Assembly: GCA_949299165.1 (NCBI GenBank)
Contig: CASFZJ010000010.1
Span: 1 to 43,551, forward strand
DNA from: an uncultured bacterium
GTDB lineage: Bacteria > Bacillota_I > Bacilli_A > RFN20 > CAG-826
Direction of reading: 5' to 3'
DNA length: 43,551 nt
Positions 35,002-43,551 of this stretch are shown here, in pieces; position 1 is the stretch's first letter, and each line of letters opens with the position of its first letter. The position numbers and the translations under genes were made by a program. The notes below the pieces were generated by a model, which was not told the origin of the DNA, made no database searches, and saw only the letters and a program-made list of their open reading frames with translations.

Positions 35002-38000
35002 ATGCGAAATAAAAAATTATTTACATTAGCAATCAGCCTATTATTAGGTGGTTTTGCTGTAACTTCGCTTGCTGGATGTGGTGAAGAACAAACTAAAGAA
35101 CCAGGGGGAGAACATCCAGGAGGAGATGACAATCCTGGCACAGATAATCCAGGCGGTGAAGAAAATCCAGAAGAAAATACATATAATGTTTCTTTAGAGT
35201 ATGACAACGCATTAGGAACTGTTACTGCATCTAAAACTTCCGGAAAAGCCGGCGAAACTGTCACTATCACAATTACACCAAATGAAGATGCAACAATTAA
35301 ATCAATCACTATTAATGGTGAAAGCAAAACTGTAGCTAACTCAGTTAGCTTTGTCACAAAAGAAGGTACTAACACTGTTTCAGTTGTTTTTGAGAAAAAA
35401 GATAAATCATTTACGGTTGCTTTAGAATACGATGAAGAATTTGGGAAAGTAACTGTTGATAAAACTGAAGGGCAAGATTATTCAGCAGAAGATGCTGCAG
35501 TAACAGTTACAATCGAACCATTTGAACATTATAAGGTTGCTCAAATTTTAATTAATGGTCAAGAAAGAAGTGCAGATGAACTAGAATTTACTTTTGTTCC
35601 TCAACAAGGACATAACTTAGTTAAAGTTGTTTTTGCGCAAATGTCTAATTTTGAAGAACTTGGTGCCGGATACAATGTTGATACTACAAACTTCAGCTAT
35701 AAAGGTACACCTGATTTTACAAAAGAAGAATTCTTAACTTTAGCTAATAACGGCTTAAAGAATGTTGATGTTACTGATCCTGATAACATAAAAAGTGTTA
35801 TTTATTACCTTGATGTTTTTTACGATAAATTCGTCTCAACTTTTGATATTAAGAAAACGACTTTAGAAAAGGCGGTTGAATTACTAAAAGAAGAAGAATT
35901 CGACATTTTAATTCAAAGTTTTACAACTGGATATCAAAATCCAGAAAAGAATCAATTTGAATTTATAGTTGATTTAGTTTCTCTTTTTGTTGATAACTTT
36001 ACCGAAGAAGAATTTGTAAAAATTATGTTCATGGGATATTCCTTCTTCCAATTTGGTTATGTTGGAATGACATATTCTGCAAATTTAAGCTATTCTGGTT
36101 TGCAAGGTAGTCAAATTGAAGATGCTGAAAAATATTTTAGAGCAAATAATAATTTAGATGCTGCTAACGAATTATCAGCTTATATTAATACGTCTTATTT
36201 TAACGAAGGTTCCTTTGGCAAAATTAACGAAGAAAATGCTAAAACTTCTTTATCAGTTATAAGAGCTGTTTACCAAATGGTCACTCGTGCATTAACTATT
36301 GATACTGGCGAAGATTCTTTAGGTATAAAAATTCAAAATGTCAGCCAATTTGTTTATTCTCTTAATTCTGGTGAATTTTTAAATCCTGAAAATTATGAAA
36401 AAGACTATGAAACAGTTAAATTTTTAGGGCAAGTTATTGGAACTGTTCTTCCTTCATACAAATCATTTAAAAATATTTTTGAAATCTTAGATGAAGGCGA
36501 TAATCTCTTAAAATTCATGCAAGATTTCATGAATTATGTTAATGGAACACCTTATCTAAACGGTATGGGCGAAGCTTTACCAGCTTATATAAGTAATAAT
36601 AGTGAAAGTGTTTATTATACTGTTAAATATTTGGGTGCATTTTTTGAAGATTTAACTTTAGAAGACTATAAAGGTGCAATGGCGCTTATTGGCGAAATGC
36701 TTGGTAACAGCCAAAGTGCAACAAGTGATTACTATGCTCCTGCTGTTAAATTATCTAAATTAATTGTTAACAATCTTGTTAGTTATGGGGCTGATGCAGA
36801 TAAAATTAAAGAATATTTAAGCGAAGGTTTATATATCTATTTTGATATTGGAAATATTTTCACGCTCGGGAACATTTATCATGTCGAGAATTCTTATGGC
36901 ACTTATAAATTAACTGTCACAAGTAAAAAAGATCTTCGTTCACTTGTCGATCAAAATAAAATCGTCGATTTTATTAATGAAGTTTCTGCGTTTGATGGAG
37001 ATAATTTAACCGAAGAAAATAAACAATATATTGATGAATTTATTCAATATTTACAAACTAATTTAAATAGTGATCAACAATTAGTAAAATACACTGATTA
37101 CTTAATAACGGTGAATCATGAGGCAAAAGTTGGTACTGAATTACTTGCTTCAGCTGGATTAGCTGGTGGCACAGAAAAACCTGACAATCCAATTGATTTT
37201 TCAAAAATTGAAAACTTTAATAAGGATGTTCAAAATAAAGGTCTAGCTTCAATTAATATAGCTGAAAATTTAGATTTAATCATTCCTTATAACAGATATT
37301 TAAATGAAGGTGAGTCTTATGAAATATCAACTAGCAATTCAATGATTATTCAAGACTTTTATGCGCTAGTTATAAATAAGAATGTTAAATTTAGTGATGA
37401 AGACCGCTTAATTATTAGGGACGATCGCTTATATGACTATAGTAATCCTCCTAGTGGAGAAGAGGATCCATCATATATAGCAAGCTACAAACTATCAGAA
37501 TTAAATCTTGATTTAACAACAAAAGGAATGAAGTATGCTCAAATTGAATACGAAGAAGGGAAATATTTCTATTTTAGCTATTTCGTTTTTGACGAAGACG
37601 ATGTAAAAAGCGAATATGAGGTTGCCGATTCTAATAGTGATTCTTATGGACCATATTATTTATTAAATTTACCAGGGGAAATTACAAATCCTTATATAAG
37701 AAAATACGTTTCTTACCAAATAAATAGTTATGAAAGACAAGTTACAGTTGGTAGAGAAGATTTACAATTTGCTAACGGAACAAACATATATTATTTAGAC
37801 ACAAGCAAAGCTGGGCATTTTACAACTGAATTAGAATTTTCGGATGGAGCAAAATCAAGTTTTAATTATAGCGTTTATGATCCGCAAGGAGATGTTGAGG
37901 TAAGAATTTACATAGAAAGTGAAAATGGCCTCGATGGCCATGGAAGAAATGATTTTGAATATCAAAATAAAGAAAAATCTAAATATTCTGGATATATATC

Positions 38001-38796
38001 ACTTGATTCTGATTTTATAGATGGAAATGGTGATAGAAAATATTACTCAAGGCGTTATAATTTTGCTAATCTTACAGCAGATGATTTTGAAAACAAACTA
38101 GATAATTCAACACCTGGGCCAAAAACTGACACATTAAATTTAAAACTTGGTGATAAAGTTTATAAATTTGATTTTGAATATATAGTTAATGAAGCTTTAG
38201 AAGATAACGATACTGAGTATTATTGGAATTTTGAAACTCGTGGCTATTATTATTTAGTGGGCTTTGGATATAGCCATAGTTTGATGCAAGCAAGCAAGGC
38301 AAAAGAAGAAAAATATAGAGATTATAATACCGGAGAAATAATCGATTTAACTTACAATTTAGACTGGGACAACTATTTATCAGTTGATGCCGAAAATGTT
38401 TCTGTTCCTGAAGAAGAAATCAAGAACCATGAAACTTCAGCCTTTGTTGAATTTACATCTAGAAATAATCCGGAAAGTACTAATATTGGTAAAGTTAAGA
38501 TTGTTTACCAAGATGAATATGAACTTTATGATGGTAAATTTAGTGTTCCTTACGATGGTTTTGGTTTGGAATACTTACTAGAGCAGGAATTTCTTGTAGT
38601 AAGGCACGAGGCTAGAGCCAAATTTTATAAAATTTATGAGCGAAATGGTGAATTATTAGATACAGCGGTTTCAAGGCTTATTAATATTCCAATTGATGAC
38701 ATTAGGGATCAACTTGTTGCAAATGGTGTTGGAACCCACACTCTCAAAATCACCATTGATGGAGTAGTATACGATTTAGAATATACAGTAGGTTAA
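35002..38796 (+). CDS. Very large surface lipoprotein with repeated beta modules
   Basis: 1264 residues. A type II signal peptide ends in LAGC, so Cys26 would be lipidated. Residues about 32-58 are a Pro/Gly/Asp/Glu linker. Two tandem InlB-B-like repeats follow (about 61-131 and 136-213; each has TVTITI- or TVTIEP-like strands and an INGES/INGQE turn). Residues about 215-720 are mostly helical and unrecognised. From about 770 on, at least four Ig-like (Big_3-type) modules are suggested by strings such as LDTSKAGHFTTELEF (933 region), GPKTDTLNLKLGDKVYKFDF (1038 region) and GVGTHTLKITIDG (1241 region). It probably binds a host or polymer surface. A strong AAGAGGGG ribosome binding site is present; the upstream ABC gene is likely cotranscribed. 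Confidence 0.8.
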   Translation: MRNKKLFTLAISLLLGGFAVTSLAGCGEEQTKEPGGEHPGGDDNPGTDNPGGEENPEENTYNVSLEYDNALGTVTASKTSGKAGETVTITITPNEDATIKSITINGESKTVANSVSFVTKEGTNTVSVVFEKKDKSFTVALEYDEEFGKVTVDKTEGQDYSAEDAAVTVTIEPFEHYKVAQILINGQERSADELEFTFVPQQGHNLVKVVFAQMSNFEELGAGYNVDTTNFSYKGTPDFTKEEFLTLANNGLKNVDVTDPDNIKSVIYYLDVFYDKFVSTFDIKKTTLEKAVELLKEEEFDILIQSFTTGYQNPEKNQFEFIVDLVSLFVDNFTEEEFVKIMFMGYSFFQFGYVGMTYSANLSYSGLQGSQIEDAEKYFRANNNLDAANELSAYINTSYFNEGSFGKINEENAKTSLSVIRAVYQMVTRALTIDTGEDSLGIKIQNVSQFVYSLNSGEFLNPENYEKDYETVKFLGQVIGTVLPSYKSFKNIFEILDEGDNLLKFMQDFMNYVNGTPYLNGMGEALPAYISNNSESVYYTVKYLGAFFEDLTLEDYKGAMALIGEMLGNSQSATSDYYAPAVKLSKLIVNNLVSYGADADKIKEYLSEGLYIYFDIGNIFTLGNIYHVENSYGTYKLTVTSKKDLRSLVDQNKIVDFINEVSAFDGDNLTEENKQYIDEFIQYLQTNLNSDQQLVKYTDYLITVNHEAKVGTELLASAGLAGGTEKPDNPIDFSKIENFNKDVQNKGLASINIAENLDLIIPYNRYLNEGESYEISTSNSMIIQDFYALVINKNVKFSDEDRLIIRDDRLYDYSNPPSGEEDPSYIASYKLSELNLDLTTKGMKYAQIEYEEGKYFYFSYFVFDEDDVKSEYEVADSNSDSYGPYYLLNLPGEITNPYIRKYVSYQINSYERQVTVGREDLQFANGTNIYYLDTSKAGHFTTELEFSDGAKSSFNYSVYDPQGDVEVRIYIESENGLDGHGRNDFEYQNKEKSKYSGYISLDSDFIDGNGDRKYYSRRYNFANLTADDFENKLDNSTPGPKTDTLNLKLGDKVYKFDFEYIVNEALEDNDTEYYWNFETRGYYYLVGFGYSHSLMQASKAKEEKYRDYNTGEIIDLTYNLDWDNYLSVDAENVSVPEEEIKNHETSAFVEFTSRNNPESTNIGKVKIVYQDEYELYDGKFSVPYDGFGLEYLLEQEFLVVRHEARAKFYKIYERNGELLDTAVSRLINIPIDDIRDQLVANGVGTHTLKITIDGVVYDLEYTVG

Positions 38797-38801
38797 TGTT
38801 A

Positions 38802-38825
38802 AATGGCCGCCCCTCGGTGGCCATT
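38802..38825 (+). terminator. Hairpin after the lipoprotein gene (weak terminator)
   Basis: 10-bp stem AATGGCCGCC with GGTGGCCATT and a CCTC loop. The T run is missing, so termination efficiency is uncertain. Confidence 0.55.
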
Positions 38826-38896
38826 ACTCTTATATATAAAGATTTATAAAGAAAATTCTTTCTAAATTTTTCGTACAAAATTTCTTAAAAAAATAC

Positions 38897-38925
38897 TTGC
38901 AATGGGCTTTTCAATTCTTTATTAT
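38897..38925 (+). promoter_or_regulatory. rpsL operon promoter
   Basis: TTGCAA, 17-bp spacer, TATTAT. It gives the str operon its own promoter now that rpoC is 7 kb away. Confidence 0.75.
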
Positions 38926-39007
38926 ATTACAGCAACTGAAAAGTTCTTATTTTTTAGTAAGTAGTATGATACACCAGGTATTGTGTGTATGAGAAGGAGA
39001 AAGAAAG

Positions 39008-39427
39008 ATGCCAACTATTAATCAATTAGTTAGACAAGGTAGAAAAACACCTACCTTTAAATCAAAAGCACCTGCACTCTTAAAAAGATATGATTCCTTA
39101 AATAAAAAGGAAAGAAATCAAAACAGTGCACAAAAAAGAGGAGTTTGCACCCGTGTTGGTACAATGACTCCTAAAAAACCTAACTCAGCTTTGAGAAAAT
39201 ACGCTAGAGTTAAGCTCTCCAACGGATACGAAGTTACAGCTTATATCGGTGGAGAAGGACACAATTTACAAGAACACTCAACTGTCATGATTAGAGGCGG
39301 TAGAGTTAAGGACCTCCCAGGTGTCAGATATCACATCATCAGAGGTTGTTTAGATTGTGCTGGTATTGAATCCCGTAGACAAGGTAGATCCTTATACGGT
39401 ACCAAAAAGCCAAAAGGCAAAGAATAA
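39008..39427 (+). CDS. rpsL: 30S ribosomal protein S12
   Basis: 139 residues; decoding-centre protein. [17 protein letters not shown] and [13 protein letters not shown] keep the lysines at the two streptomycin-resistance positions, so a sensitive allele is expected. The Firmicutes-type insertion after [12 protein letters not shown] is present. GAAGGAGA lies before the ATG. First gene of the str operon. Confidence 0.98.
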   Translation: MPTINQLVRQGRKTPTFKSKAPALLKRYDSLNKKERNQNSAQKRGVCTRVGTMTPKKPNSALRKYARVKLSNGYEVTAYIGGEGHNLQEHSTVMIRGGRVKDLPGVRYHIIRGCLDCAGIESRRQGRSLYGTKKPKGKE

Positions 39428-39443
39428 GTAAAGGAGAAGAGTT

Positions 39444-39914
39444 ATGTCTAGAAAGGGAAGTGTCGGAAAAAGAGATGTTTTACCAGATCCAATTTATAAT
39501 TCAAAATTAGTCACAAGATTAATTAACAAAATTATGATTGATGGTAAAAAAGGAACAGCTCAAACAATTTTATATACAGCTTTTGAAAAAATCGAAGCTA
39601 AAACACAAAAATCTGCAATGGACGTTTTCGCAACAGCTATTAACAACATCATGCCAGAAGTTGAACTTAAAGCTAAAAGAATTGGTGCTGCAAACTATCA
39701 AGTACCAACCGAAGTTAGCAAAGAAAGAAGAGTTACACTTGGCTTAAGATGGTTAGTTAACTATGCACGTTTAAGAAAAGAAAAATCCATGGAAGATAAA
39801 CTTTGCAACGAAATCATCGATGCAGCAAATGGAACAGGTGCTAGCGTCAAGAAAAGAGAAGATACACATAAAATGGCTGAAGCTAACAAAGCATATGCCC
39901 ATTATAAGTGGTAA
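39444..39914 (+). CDS. rpsG: 30S ribosomal protein S7
   Basis: 156 residues, normal for the family, starting [16 protein letters not shown]. It nucleates the 30S head by binding 16S rRNA, and in other bacteria controls str operon translation. AAAGGAGA in the 16-bp gap after rpsL. Confidence 0.98.
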   Translation: MSRKGSVGKRDVLPDPIYNSKLVTRLINKIMIDGKKGTAQTILYTAFEKIEAKTQKSAMDVFATAINNIMPEVELKAKRIGAANYQVPTEVSKERRVTLGLRWLVNYARLRKEKSMEDKLCNEIIDAANGTGASVKKREDTHKMAEANKAYAHYKW

Positions 39915-39948
39915 TTTATCTTATATTTTAATTTATTAGGAGAGCTTT

Positions 39949-42018
39949 ATGGCTAGAGAATACGATTTAGCGCATACCCGTAATATCGGTATCATGGCTC
40001 ACATTGATGCCGGTAAAACAACAACAACTGAACGTATCTTGTTCTTCACAAATAAGATTCATAAACTTGGTGAAGTTCACGAAGGTGCAGCCACCATGGA
40101 CTGGATGGTTCAAGAACAAGAAAGAGGTATTACAATTACATCTGCCGCAACAACATGTTTCTGGAAGAACCACAGATATAACATTATCGATACTCCAGGG
40201 CACGTCGACTTTACTGTTGAAGTTGAACGTTCTTTAAGAGTTCTCGATGGTGCAATCACTGTTCTTGATGGTAAAAATGGTGTTGAACCACAAACTGAAA
40301 CAGTTTGGAGACAAGGAACTAAATATGGTGTTCCAAGAATTGTTTTCGTTAACAAACTTGACGCTATTGGTGCAGATTTTGAAATGTCATGGAAATCAAT
40401 CCATGAAAAACTTGGTGCTAATGCTCGCCCAGTTCAATATCCAATCGGCATCTCAAATGAATTAAGTGGTGTCATTGATATCATTAAAATGGAAGGTTGG
40501 GACTTCACAGATGCTAAAAATCCAAAACAAGTTCCAGTTCCAGAACAATATAAAGCAAGATGTGAAGAATTAAGACAACAACTTATCGAAGATCTTGCTG
40601 GATTCGATGATGATTTCTGTATGAAAGTACTTGATGGTGAAGAACCAACAGTCGAAGAAATCAAAGCAGTTATTAGAAAAGCTACTATTGCTGGTCAATT
40701 CCACCCAGTTTTCTGCGGTAGTGCTTATAAAAATAAGGGTGTTCAATTACTTCTTGATGGTGTTATTGATTACTTACCTTCACCACTTGATATTCACCCA
40801 GCTAAAGGTACATTACCAGATGGTACAGAATACGATTGTATCCCAGATGATAACCAACCAATGGTTGGCCTAGCATTCAAGATTGCAACTGATCCATTCG
40901 TTGGTAGACTCGCTTATGTTAGAGTCTATTCTGGTATCTTGAAATCAGGCAGCTATGTCTTAAATAGCAACAAAGGTACTAAAGAAAGAATTGGAAGACT
41001 TGTTTTAATGCATTCTAACCATAGAGAAGAAGTTGAAGCACTTCACGCAGGTGAAATCGGCGCTATCATTGGTTTAAAGAATACTACAACTGGTGAAACA
41101 CTTTGTGATGAAAACTTAGATGTTGTTCTTGAAAAAATGGAATTCCCAGAACCAGTTATCGAAGAAGCAGTCGAACCAAAAACAAAGGCTGACCAAGAAA
41201 AAATGGGTATTGCTCTTGCAAAACTTGCTGAAGAAGACCCTACATTCAAAGTTCATACAAACGAAGAAACAGGTCAAACAATTATCGCTGGTGTTGGTGA
41301 ACTTCACCTCGATATCATTGTTGATAGATTAAGAAGAGAATTCAACGTTCAAGTTAACGTTGGTAAACCACAAGTTGGCTACCGTGAAACAATCAAGAAA
41401 GTTGGCGATTGTGAAGGTAAATACATCAGACAATCTGGTGGTAGAGGTCAATATGGTCACGTCGTTATTAAATTTGAACCAAACCCAGGAAAAGGATTTG
41501 AATTCGTTAACGCAATTGTTGGTGGTACAGTTCCAAAAGAATATATCAAACCAACTCAAGATGGTTTAATCGATGCAATGCAAAAAGGTCTTGTTGCAGG
41601 TTATCCAGCAATTGATATTAAAGCTACATTACATGATGGTTCTTACCACGATGTCGATAGTAGTGAAGCAGCTTATAAGATCGCTGCAAGTATGGCACTC
41701 AAAGAAGCTGCTAAAAAATGTGACCCAGTTATCCTTGAACCTATTATGAAAGTTGAAGTCACTGTTCCAGAACAATATTATGGTGATGTTATCGGTGATA
41801 TCAGCAGAAGAAGAGGTCAAATGACTGGTGAATCACAAAGAGGTAATGCAAAAATTGTTGAAGCAGAAGTCCCACTTGCTGAAATGTTTGGTTACGTTAC
41901 CGATCTTCGTTCCTTTACACAAGGAAGAGGTAGTTACTCTATGGAATTTGATCATTTCGGCGAATGTCCAAAATTCATTCAAGAAGAAATTATCAAAAAG
42001 AGTGGAGTTAACAACTAA
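39949..42018 (+). CDS. fusA: Elongation factor G
   Basis: 689 residues; translocase GTPase. G1 is AHIDAGKTT (17-25), G3 DTPGHVDF, G4 NKLD. Domain IV includes [16 protein letters not shown] and the C-terminal [13 protein letters not shown] loop. AGGAGAG site in the 34-bp gap after rpsG; no terminator between them. Confidence 0.98.
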   Translation: MAREYDLAHTRNIGIMAHIDAGKTTTTERILFFTNKIHKLGEVHEGAATMDWMVQEQERGITITSAATTCFWKNHRYNIIDTPGHVDFTVEVERSLRVLDGAITVLDGKNGVEPQTETVWRQGTKYGVPRIVFVNKLDAIGADFEMSWKSIHEKLGANARPVQYPIGISNELSGVIDIIKMEGWDFTDAKNPKQVPVPEQYKARCEELRQQLIEDLAGFDDDFCMKVLDGEEPTVEEIKAVIRKATIAGQFHPVFCGSAYKNKGVQLLLDGVIDYLPSPLDIHPAKGTLPDGTEYDCIPDDNQPMVGLAFKIATDPFVGRLAYVRVYSGILKSGSYVLNSNKGTKERIGRLVLMHSNHREEVEALHAGEIGAIIGLKNTTTGETLCDENLDVVLEKMEFPEPVIEEAVEPKTKADQEKMGIALAKLAEEDPTFKVHTNEETGQTIIAGVGELHLDIIVDRLRREFNVQVNVGKPQVGYRETIKKVGDCEGKYIRQSGGRGQYGHVVIKFEPNPGKGFEFVNAIVGGTVPKEYIKPTQDGLIDAMQKGLVAGYPAIDIKATLHDGSYHDVDSSEAAYKIAASMALKEAAKKCDPVILEPIMKVEVTVPEQYYGDVIGDISRRRGQMTGESQRGNAKIVEAEVPLAEMFGYVTDLRSFTQGRGSYSMEFDHFGECPKFIQEEIIKKSGVNN

Positions 42019-42035
42019 TTTTAGGCAATAATAAG

Positions 42036-42058
42036 TTTGATAAATATTGATTATCAAA
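42036..42058 (+). repeat. Perfect 8-bp inverted repeat in the fusA-tuf gap
   Basis: TTTGATAA with TTATCAAA, 7-base loop. It overlaps the -35 box of the tuf promoter, so it may act as a binding site or as a weak transcript-end hairpin. Confidence 0.5.
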
Positions 42059-42075
42059 ATTTATTAAAGTAAAAT
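42047..42075 (+). promoter_or_regulatory. tuf promoter
   Basis: TTGATT, 17-bp spacer, TAAAAT. Separate expression of tuf in addition to read-through from fusA is expected. Confidence 0.65.
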
Positions 42076-42119
42076 ATTTACATTGCGAAAGCTATGTATT
42101 CTAGGAGGAAAAATTACTT

Positions 42120-43304
42120 ATGGCAAAAGAGAAATTTGATAGAAGCAAAGTCCATATGAACATTGGTACCATCGGCCACGTTGACCATGGTAAAACAACT
42201 TTAACAGCTGCTATCACACACGTTCTTGCTAAATCAGGTTTTGCAAAATCAATGGATTATGAACAAATTGATGCTGCACCAGAAGAAAAGGCAAGAGGTA
42301 TTACAATTAATACAGCTCACGTTGAATATCAAACAGCAAAGAGACACTATGCACACGTTGACTGTCCAGGGCATGCTGACTACGTCAAGAACATGATCAC
42401 TGGTGCTGCTCAAATGGATGGTGCTATCCTTGTTGTTGCAGCTACAGATGGTGTTATGCCACAAACAAGAGAACACATTCTTCTTGCTAGACAAGTTGGT
42501 GTTCCATACATCGTTGTTTTCTTAAATAAATGTGACTTAGTTGAAGATCCAGAACTCATCGATCTCGTTGAAATGGATGTCAGAGACTTACTCACAAAAT
42601 ATGGTTTCCCAGGAGACACTACACCAATTATCAGAGGTAGTGCAAGAAAAGCTCTTGATGGCGATCCAGAAGCAGAAAAAGCTATTCTTGAATTAATGGA
42701 TACTGTTGATAGCTATCTCCCAGATCCAGTCAGAGATACAGATAAACCATTCTTAATGCCAATTGAAGACGTTCTCACCATCACAGGTAGAGGTACAGTC
42801 GTCACTGGTAGAGTTGAAAGAGGTACTGTTAAACTCAACGATCCTGTTGAAATTGTTGGTATCAAAGCTACAAAATCATCAGTCGTCACTGGTATCGAAA
42901 TGTTCAGAAAAACACTTGATTACGCAGAAGCAGGCGATAACGCAGGTGTCCTTTTAAGAGGTGTTAACAGAGACGAAGTTGTTAGAGGACAAGTTCTTGC
43001 TAAACCAGGATCAATTACTCCACACAGCAAATTCACATGTCAATGTTACATTCTTACAAAAGAAGAAGGTGGTAGACATACAGCTTTCTTAAGCAACTAC
43101 AGACCACAATTCTACTTCCACACAACTGATATCACAGGTACAATTACACTTCCAGCAGGCACTGAAATGGTTATGCCAGGTGATAACGTTACATTCACAG
43201 TTGAACTTATCCACCCAGTCGCAGTTGAAAAAGGTACTAAATTCTCCATCCGTGAAGGTGGTAGAACAGTTGGTGCAGGTACTGTTAGCGAAATTATTAA
43301 ATAA
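42120..43304 (+). CDS. tuf: Elongation factor Tu
   Basis: 394 residues; delivers aminoacyl-tRNA to the ribosome. G1 is GHVDHGKTT (19-27), G3 [12 protein letters not shown]4 NKCD. Domain III ends with the normal [24 protein letters not shown] ribosome binding site. It has its own promoter in the 101-bp gap after fusA and ends at a strong terminator. Confidence 0.99.
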   Translation: MAKEKFDRSKVHMNIGTIGHVDHGKTTLTAAITHVLAKSGFAKSMDYEQIDAAPEEKARGITINTAHVEYQTAKRHYAHVDCPGHADYVKNMITGAAQMDGAILVVAATDGVMPQTREHILLARQVGVPYIVVFLNKCDLVEDPELIDLVEMDVRDLLTKYGFPGDTTPIIRGSARKALDGDPEAEKAILELMDTVDSYLPDPVRDTDKPFLMPIEDVLTITGRGTVVTGRVERGTVKLNDPVEIVGIKATKSSVVTGIEMFRKTLDYAEAGDNAGVLLRGVNRDEVVRGQVLAKPGSITPHSKFTCQCYILTKEEGGRHTAFLSNYRPQFYFHTTDITGTITLPAGTEMVMPGDNVTFTVELIHPVAVEKGTKFSIREGGRTVGAGTVSEIIK

Positions 43305-43334
43305 TTTAGCTTACATTACTAAACTTAACTATTT

Positions 43335-43361
43335 AAGAGCTCAGAAATGGGCTCTTTTTTT
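43335..43361 (+). terminator. tuf terminator
   Basis: AAGAGCTC with GGGCTCTT, 8 paired positions including one G-U, then a T run. Confidence 0.9.
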
Positions 43362-43421
43362 ATTGTAAGATAGGCGAAATTGATCAATTTTATGCCGACT
43401 AAGCATGTTTTGAAGAGTAAA

Positions 43422-43450
43422 TTGAAGAATGTACATCCTTTCTATAAAAT
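43422..43450 (+). promoter_or_regulatory. Promoter in the region after tuf
   Basis: TTGAAG, 17-bp spacer, TAAAAT. Expected start near 43457. No gene follows before the terminator at 43516-43545. Confidence 0.6.
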
Positions 43451-43456
43451 TTGGTC

Positions 43457-43545
43457 CTTTACAAAATTTTAGGGTTTTGTAGGGTTTGGCAAAAAAATAA
43501 TTTGTTGGCAATTTAGGGTCACCGAGTAAAATCGGTGCCCTTTTT
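43457..43545 (+). ncRNA. Predicted short transcript (small RNA or mRNA leader)
   Basis: A promoter and an intrinsic terminator bracket about 90 bases with no open frame of note. CTTTACAAAA (43457-43466) pairs with TTTTGTAGGG over 10 positions, including two G-U pairs. Two TTGGCAA-like direct repeats follow. It could be an attenuating leader of a gene to the right of the window or a stand-alone RNA. Confidence 0.4.
43516..43545 (+). terminator. Terminator at the right edge
   Basis: GGG-T-CACCGA with TCGGTG-CCC: 9 paired positions with one bulge, a 6-base loop, then five T. Confidence 0.85.
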
Positions 43546-43551
43546 GCTTAT

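Noticed and set aside
43392-43472. 26-codon open frame starting MPTKHVLKSK
   Set aside because: No ribosome binding site; it covers the promoter at 43422; no recognisable product.
1-43551. CRISPR arrays, insertion sequences, prophage or rRNA genes
   Set aside because: No regularly spaced repeats, transposase or integrase motifs, or rRNA-like sequences were found on reading both strands.

Overview
The window is chromosomal DNA of an AT-rich, low-GC Gram-positive bacterium of the Bacilli/Mollicutes neighbourhood. Its backbone is the classic Firmicutes order cysS - rlmB - sigH - rpmG - secE - nusG - rplK - rplA - rplJ - rplL - rsmC - rpoB - rpoC ... rpsL - rpsG - fusA - tuf. The genetic code is standard: Trp is TGG throughout and rpoC stops at TGA, so this is not a Mycoplasma or Spiroplasma that reads TGA as Trp. 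Some core proteins look Mollicutes-like: RpoB has Asn at the position of E. coli His526, and ribosomal protein L11 has a shortened proline loop. An uncultured host-associated Bacilli lineage (Erysipelotrichia/RF39-like) is a reasonable guess; the sequence alone does not fix it.

Layout. 1-4956: potassium uptake genes ktrB-ktrA followed by a PA14-containing GH31 glycosidase. 4957-6328: metK behind a SAM-clan riboswitch with an intrinsic terminator. 6454-9925: a GuaD-like deaminase, long-form hpf, a Cof-type HAD phosphatase, and two linked genes of unknown function. 10104-10194: tRNA-Ser(GGA) on the minus strand. 10252-14528: a pseudouridine synthase, a membrane-anchored Ntn-hydrolase of the choloylglycine hydrolase type, and phosphoglucomutase. 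14741-16553 (minus strand): trpS and an overlapping HAD phosphatase gene. 16707-31953: cysS through rpoC, the transcription/translation backbone. 32227-38796: an ABC transporter fusion and a 1264-residue lipoprotein, placed between rpoC and rpsL. 39008-43304: rpsL, rpsG, fusA, tuf. 43362-43551: no gene, but a good promoter and a terminator about 90 bp apart, suggesting a small RNA or an mRNA leader.

Regulation is unusually readable. Many promoters have a 16-18 bp spacer, most intrinsic terminators are clean, and metK, rplK and rplJ have structured leaders. Two genes (ktrB and the HAD gene at 7738) appear to be transcribed from almost exactly their start codons. Short motifs recur between genes, notably GTGAAAACTTT found as pairs at three loci, at two of them exactly 21 bp apart, and a TTGCAAAACTCAAC-type motif at four or five loci.

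No insertion sequence, CRISPR array, phage gene or rRNA gene was seen. The most interesting items are the metK riboswitch variant, the paired 21-bp motif, the ABC/lipoprotein block that splits the rpoBC-str cluster, a very divergent SigH-position sigma factor, and the short transcript predicted at the right end.
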